Below are positions 45,746 through 49,684 of a stretch of 49,684 nt of DNA, in pieces. The stretch comes from Candidatus Obscuribacterales bacterium. Its GTDB lineage: Bacteria > Cyanobacteriota > Vampirovibrionia > Obscuribacterales > Obscuribacteraceae. Every line of letters starts with the position of its first letter. Position 1 is the first letter of the stretch. Made by a program: the position numbers and the translations under genes. The DNA is taken from the NCBI GenBank assembly GCA_021732565.1, contig JAKFUT010000147.1, forward strand, positions 1-49,684. The letters run 5' to 3'. A model generated the notes under the pieces. It worked only from the letters and a program-made list of their open reading frames with translations, did not search any database and was not told the origin of the DNA.

Positions 45746-47701
45746 ATGTCCAATAGAAAGGTTCAGCTTGGAAAACTGGTAAAGGCTCTACGTGAACATC
45801 GGACGATCAGTCAAGAAGATCTGGCGCGACAACTCAACCTCGACAATCGTTCAGTCATCGCTCACCTGGAACAAGGTATTCGCATTCCGTCAGGTGAAGC
45901 GCTGCGAAAGATTTGCCAGGCTCTCGGCGTTCCTGCATCTTACTGGGATATATTCGTAGATGCAGAGTGGTCTCAAGTTGTCCTGTTCGAAGAAGCTTTA
46001 AGCGAACTGACGGGTAGAACCATGGACCTTACCCAGCTTGATGATACATGCCGCGCCGTGGCGCGAGATTCGATCATAGGACTGTTCTCAACCATGCTGA
46101 ATTCAGACCAAGCGCTCAATTGGTTCAATTCAATTCTGGTTCACTACGATGTGCGCCCATTAGTTTCCAGACAGCTATTTGCGCACTATTTTGGCAACCA
46201 TGTTTTTAAGACCCCGGAAACTTTTTCTGACGCGGTGAAAAGATATCAACTTGATGCTATTCGCCTTTTCAATAGTTTTCACACCGCTTATACACAATTG
46301 AATTCTGCAACTGATTTGTCCCTGGCTCTGGCAGTCCTCGTGCGCCAAACAGGCGAAGAATACAGGGAACGAGCTGATTGGGACGGTATCGAAGTCATTG
46401 AGAATTCAAGGCTGCAAAACCTCGGGTACATTGCCGCTGCCAACATAAAACAAGAATCCAACGAGCGCTCAGCCGTGTCGAATTTTCTAAACGACCTGGC
46501 CAACACGGTGGATGCGGTGGGCAAGGAGCAAGCACTGGGAGCATATTCGGAAAAACGCAAGCGTTCGATGGATTCGCTCTTGCGCAAGTTTAAAAGCACG
46601 CTGCCCCATGGTGTCTTCTCTCCATTGTTCCTGACCGACTCTGACAGACTTCGTCGAGAAGCCGCCTCACTGGCTCCTCGCAACGAAAAGGATTTGCAAG
46701 AGATGGAAGACACTCAAATGCGCGGTGCCAGAAATCTGGCACGGTACCTCAGCGCTGATCATTTAGACGTTTATGTAGCAACATCGATGCGTACACAAGC
46801 TGACTTTGTGTCTGTAAATCAGTTCGTCACATCCTTATTTGACCAACCGGAAATTCGCCGGCTCAAGCTTCGCTACTTCAACCCGACTCAATCATGGATT
46901 CAGGATAGAGTAGCGAAAGGGCTAGTGGAAGCTTTGATGCTGAGAAGAGCAGCATTGACCATTTACATGGCCCAGAAAGAAGATTCCTTTGGCAAAGATT
47001 CCGAAGCTTCAGTGGCATTAGGGCAGGGAAAACCGGTGATAGTTTATGTGCCTCGACTCTTCGCGAACTTCGCCGGAATCGATTCTGAGGCACTTGCGAA
47101 AAAGACCAGAGACGAACTGATCGATCTTGTGCGACGAGAAGGCACTGCAGAAGATGCAGATATAGACGAAACAGTGGATCATACCGGTTTGATCAGCAAG
47201 ACACTGGAAATTCGATTGAATAGATTGTCGCTGCAGGATTTGGCGGAAATCGCTCATACCCACTGGGCCGATTTTGCATTAGGCAGCGAAGACGAAAGGA
47301 TCAAGGACGAAGCATCCAAAGCACCCTTTCGCGCGTGGCTGGATGAAGTGCGGACACAGGGACGATTGAAACCTCTTCCGGACGATTTGCGAGAAGACTT
47401 CGTTAAAATGTTGGTGTCCGTAGCTACCAATTTCGAAAAAAGAGCGAAAGTATTTCGCGAGCAACATCCACTTGCGCTGCAAGTAATTCTACAAACAGGT
47501 GTGCTCAACGGAATGATTGTTGTACGATCGGTTGAATCCTGCTCGTTGCTGTTGAAGGCGCTGCTCTTGAATGAACTCGAGCTTGAGCTTCTTGTGGACG
47601 AGAATAACTACATGCTGAGCGAACGATTAACAAGATCGACCATCCGCGTCATTTCGCGGCATCCGCTAATCAATAGCGCCTTTTCCACGTTTTATTCTTG
47701 A
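45746..47701 (+). CDS. XRE-type HTH protein fused to a nucleoside-deoxyribosyltransferase-like domain
   Basis: 651 residues from the ATG at 45746 (GGGAAG upstream; TTG 45725 is in frame). Residues about 7-65 are an XRE helix-turn-helix ('TISQEDLARQLNLDNRSVIAH'-like, split by the turn, then 'RIPSGEALRKICQALGV'). A helical middle follows. Near 330-435 is an alpha/beta domain with 'DVYVATSMRTQADF', 'LRYFNPTQSW', 'FGKDSEASVALGQGKPVIVYVP': the Glu (E420) before the GKPV strand matches the catalytic Glu of nucleoside 2-deoxyribosyltransferase and TIR-like folds. The last 200 residues are helical and unknown. It may be a nucleotide-sensing repressor or a defence effector. Single gene. Confidence 0.75.
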   Translation: MSNRKVQLGKLVKALREHRTISQEDLARQLNLDNRSVIAHLEQGIRIPSGEALRKICQALGVPASYWDIFVDAEWSQVVLFEEALSELTGRTMDLTQLDDTCRAVARDSIIGLFSTMLNSDQALNWFNSILVHYDVRPLVSRQLFAHYFGNHVFKTPETFSDAVKRYQLDAIRLFNSFHTAYTQLNSATDLSLALAVLVRQTGEEYRERADWDGIEVIENSRLQNLGYIAAANIKQESNERSAVSNFLNDLANTVDAVGKEQALGAYSEKRKRSMDSLLRKFKSTLPHGVFSPLFLTDSDRLRREAASLAPRNEKDLQEMEDTQMRGARNLARYLSADHLDVYVATSMRTQADFVSVNQFVTSLFDQPEIRRLKLRYFNPTQSWIQDRVAKGLVEALMLRRAALTIYMAQKEDSFGKDSEASVALGQGKPVIVYVPRLFANFAGIDSEALAKKTRDELIDLVRREGTAEDADIDETVDHTGLISKTLEIRLNRLSLQDLAEIAHTHWADFALGSEDERIKDEASKAPFRAWLDEVRTQGRLKPLPDDLREDFVKMLVSVATNFEKRAKVFREQHPLALQVILQTGVLNGMIVVRSVESCSLLLKALLLNELELELLVDENNYMLSERLTRSTIRVISRHPLINSAFSTFYS

Positions 47702-48014
47702 GCGGACACAACGGCAACTTTGGACCAACTCTCCCGGGCGTCACCAGGCGTACACGCATTGCTGCCAAGAAACGGACTACTCGATTGAATTTTGGATCGT
47801 ATCCTCCAATCGGACGATGCAATATTCATCAATTTGGGGATTGCGATTGATCGCGCAGACGCTAGAGTACATATAGGACATGCAATTTACCGATCTTTTC
47901 GGACAACCGAGATCCTTCACCGATTCTCATCCCTTACCCGGGGACGAGGCAGCTGCTTGCATCATTCTCGCGCAACAAACCTTACTATGATCATTCCGCG
48001 CGGAGGCAAGTGAA
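47702..48014. other. Intergenic region, nothing recognised
   Basis: 313 bp. A 73-residue frame from a TTG at 47792 ends within the ribosome site of the next gene, but has no ribosome site and looks non-coding. GGAGG at the right end belongs to the gene at 48015. Confidence 0.4.
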
Positions 48015-48431
48015 ATGTTTTTCAAATTCATGAATCGCGGTCGCAAGGCTGAGAATCCAAACGCTGTTACTGAAGCAATGCGCGAAATTTACCACTGCGA
48101 TGAGAGACGCGATCGTAATCAGCCGAATAGGGCTGGTGCGATCACAAACAAAGCTCTAAACGGAGCAGCAAGGAATGACGGTGTTCCCGATGAACCTGGC
48201 AGCGGACGCGATTCACTGACGAAATTGAAAGCTGTGGCAAGAGGGCAGCAGAGCCGGCAGCAAAATCAGGATCACTGGTTTGCAAAACCAGCGGACGTTC
48301 CAGTGGGACTAGCCGGTGCAGCAGAAGCAGAAAATTCTGGCGGTCCATCAGTCCCCGAGGCTGAGCGGCTGAAAGCCATTGAGGCGTTGCTCAGAATGGG
48401 GATCGATCACTTCAGCGTCAAGCAGGACTAG
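48015..48431 (+). CDS. Hydrophilic hypothetical protein
   Basis: 138 residues with GGAGG 9 nt before the ATG. It is polar, rich in Arg, Asn, Gly and Ala and probably mostly disordered, ending with a short helix 'EAERLKAIEALLRMGIDHF'. No signal peptide or membrane segment. No family recognised. Its end overlaps the convergent frame 48418-48651 by 14 bp. Confidence 0.6.
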   Translation: MFFKFMNRGRKAENPNAVTEAMREIYHCDERRDRNQPNRAGAITNKALNGAARNDGVPDEPGSGRDSLTKLKAVARGQQSRQQNQDHWFAKPADVPVGLAGAAEAENSGGPSVPEAERLKAIEALLRMGIDHFSVKQD

Positions 48432-48651
48432 ATCTGAAGTCCATCTCGCACCATAGCTGATATCCTGCTTCGCTCCCGCCTTTGTGCGACTCTTCAGCAA
48501 TTTGATACTGATAGTGCTGTTCAATCAGCATCATGACGGTCCTGGTTATTGAGGCCCGACATATCAGATGCATTGAGGTCGCAAGTCGGTCTATCTGGCA
48601 AGCGCCGCACTTGACGACGCCATAATTGGTATCTTTTTCGTGAAAGAACAT
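48418..48651 (-). CDS. Small hypothetical protein with CxxC
   Basis: 77 residues from the ATG at 48651; a GTG at 48687 extends it by 12. It contains 'VKCGACQIDRLATSMHLICR' and a Gln/Tyr-rich C-terminal helix, and could bind metal through its Cys residues. The ribosome site is weak. No family recognised; real coding status uncertain. Confidence 0.4.
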   Translation of the reverse strand: MFFHEKDTNYGVVKCGACQIDRLATSMHLICRASITRTVMMLIEQHYQYQIAEESHKGGSEAGYQLWCEMDFRSSPA

Positions 48652-48744
48652 CACCGGCGATATGGTCAAGTAGAAAACATCACACACCCGGCATATTTTT
48701 TCGCACTTGCCAACATCACCTGTGGGCCGTCACGAGTTAAGTGG

Positions 48745-49095
48745 TCAATCGCTCCAGAATATGGAGATGAGGCCAGTGGAGGCAGGTATGGCCGTGGGAG
48801 GCAAGTCTTGTATCAGGTAGTGAACTGTGACTGTTTGCGGACATATCGAACCATCGAACACTGCGCCATCAAACTGAGTCTTATTGGTTACATAGCCCGG
48901 CAGCCCGGAATGAAAATCTTGCTGAACCAGAGAATCCTGCAGCGCTCGCTTACTTTCATTCAGTGAGTTTCTTGCAGGAGTGACAGCTACCTCGCGAGCT
49001 GCTTGTCTGGCGTTTTGTTTTTTCGCAACCGCTCGCTCCAGGCGGATGGATAACACTATCTTCCACCATGGTTGTACAACAATACCGTTGGACAA
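48745..49095 (-). CDS. Small hypothetical protein (uncertain)
   Basis: A 116-residue frame from a TTG at 49095, with a basic helical N-terminus ('RLERAVAKKQNARQAAREVA') and a beta-like C-terminus. The start signal is poor, and the gap to the next minus frame is 93 bp. It is better than the competing plus frames in composition, but no family is recognised. Confidence 0.3.
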   Translation of the reverse strand: MSNGIVVQPWWKIVLSIRLERAVAKKQNARQAAREVAVTPARNSLNESKRALQDSLVQQDFHSGLPGYVTNKTQFDGAVFDGSICPQTVTVHYLIQDLPPTAIPASTGLISIFWSD

Positions 49096-49221
49096 ATCCT
49101 GGCGTTGCGTCGAGAAGGTGAGCGTCTATGGTCGGACCTTCTCCTGCGCGACGATAAGTGCTTCGTGGCGGCCAATTCCCAATGTGCCACCGGAGATTCA
49201 GAAATTTCTATCCAAAGGGGT

Positions 49222-49256
49222 CGACCTTCACCACGCTGAGGGAGCGGTGAAGGTCG
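49222..49256. terminator. Strong hairpin, possible terminator
   Basis: CGACCTTCACC (49222-49232) and GGTGAAGGTCG (49246-49256) form a perfect 11-bp stem with a 13-nt loop in which GCT/AGC can pair further. On the plus strand it is followed by TTTCGC, a very short T-run. It lies in the 570-bp stretch after 49095 that has no credible gene. Confidence 0.5.
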
Positions 49257-49389
49257 TTTCGCGCCGTAAGAAATTCGATTCAGATAAGGCTTCGCTGTCA
49301 GCGCTGCGTTCTCTTGATAAGTGGATAATACTTACAGTTTGGGGACTATTTATGGGGAGATTCTGGAGAATTTATGGAGCTGTCTTGCG

Positions 49390-49560
49390 TGCCGATGGCC
49401 GCATCGAATGAGAGGAGCGGGAAGATGTGGCGCGAGCACGGACGTGCGCTGCGGGCGAGAAGACGCCGCGCCTGCACCAGCGTGCGCAGCGGGGAGATGG
49501 GGCGCGCGGACCATGCGCGGCGAGCGAAACGGTGCGTCGAACCTGCGTGGCTGAATCTTC
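49390..49560. other. GC-rich island with imperfect repeat
   Basis: The base composition jumps to strongly GC, unlike the surrounding sequence. AGCGGGAAGATGTGGCGCG (about 49419) recurs imperfectly as AGCGGGGAGATGGGGCGCG (about 49487). Overlapping Arg/Ala-rich frames on both strands are what random GC-rich DNA gives, so I call no gene. Confidence 0.5.
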
Positions 49561-49665
49561 AAGATTAAAATATGCAAAACCATTGAACCCTTGGCATGTT
49601 TTTTTCGTTTATCCGTTGTTCGCAGACAAACACTCTGCGCATTCATACACAACGGAGAGATCATC

Positions 49666-49684
49666 ATGTTAACTTCCACAAAAT
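49666..49684 (+). CDS. Start of a gene leaving the window (partial)
   Basis: ATG at 49666 with GGAGAG 7 nt upstream, coding MLTSTK before the sequence ends. Only six codons are seen, so nothing can be said of function. Confidence 0.5.

Noticed and set aside
47792..48013. 73-residue plus frame from a TTG
   Set aside because: No ribosome site; it ends in the ribosome site of the next gene and has no coding pattern.

Overview
This is about 50 kb of bacterial chromosome of roughly even base composition. It holds about 30 protein genes, no tRNA or rRNA that I could recognise, and no CRISPR array or insertion sequence. Large Ser/Thr kinases of kinase-membrane-TPR layout, tetratricopeptide and WD40 giants, a Cys-motif/TPR membrane protein, frequent GTG and TTG starts and a KS/ACP pair of the PUFA-synthase type recall non-photosynthetic Cyanobacteria such as Obscuribacterales (Vampirovibrionia), or less likely a planctomycete-like lineage. 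No marker gene settles this, so the assignment is inference.

Left part (1-17,350): the start of a glycogen-debranching enzyme (leftward, cut by the window edge); a PlsC-type acyltransferase; an MFS transporter followed 40 bp later by a phosphotriesterase-family hydrolase; a TPR kinase; a Cys-domain/TPR membrane protein; a flavin amine oxidase; a second TPR kinase; a secreted DUF3298-type protein; DNA polymerase IV; a 51-bp tandem repeat built from 17-nt units; and a YahK-like alcohol dehydrogenase.

Middle (17,470-28,270): a small secreted protein that looks frameshifted, a third TPR kinase, a CurA-like reductase, a Cys-rich TPR protein, a likely small non-coding RNA with a very clear terminator, an M24-fold enzyme that keeps the metal ligands and an extra Asp typical of the DMSP lyase DddP, a lipoprotein plus repeat-protein pair, and two small hypothetical genes.

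Right-middle (28,300-41,050): four neighbouring genes encode a predicted pseudokinase with TPRs, a degenerate formylglycine-generating-enzyme-like protein, an alpha-2-macroglobulin-like protein with an intact thioester motif but no evident signal peptide, and a 1,624-residue protein with about 21 WD40 repeats followed by a caspase-like domain that has lost its catalytic His and Cys. Two enzyme folds in one cluster seem to have become scaffolds, so this is the best candidate for an undescribed system. No sequence evidence proves that the four genes act together.

Right end (41,190-49,684): a lipoprotein solute-binding protein; an overlapping ACP-KS gene pair that share the same terminal helical motif (a probable docking element); a divergent XRE regulator fused to a nucleoside-deoxyribosyltransferase-like domain; several small hypothetical ORFs; a GC-rich island; and the first codons of a gene that leaves the window.
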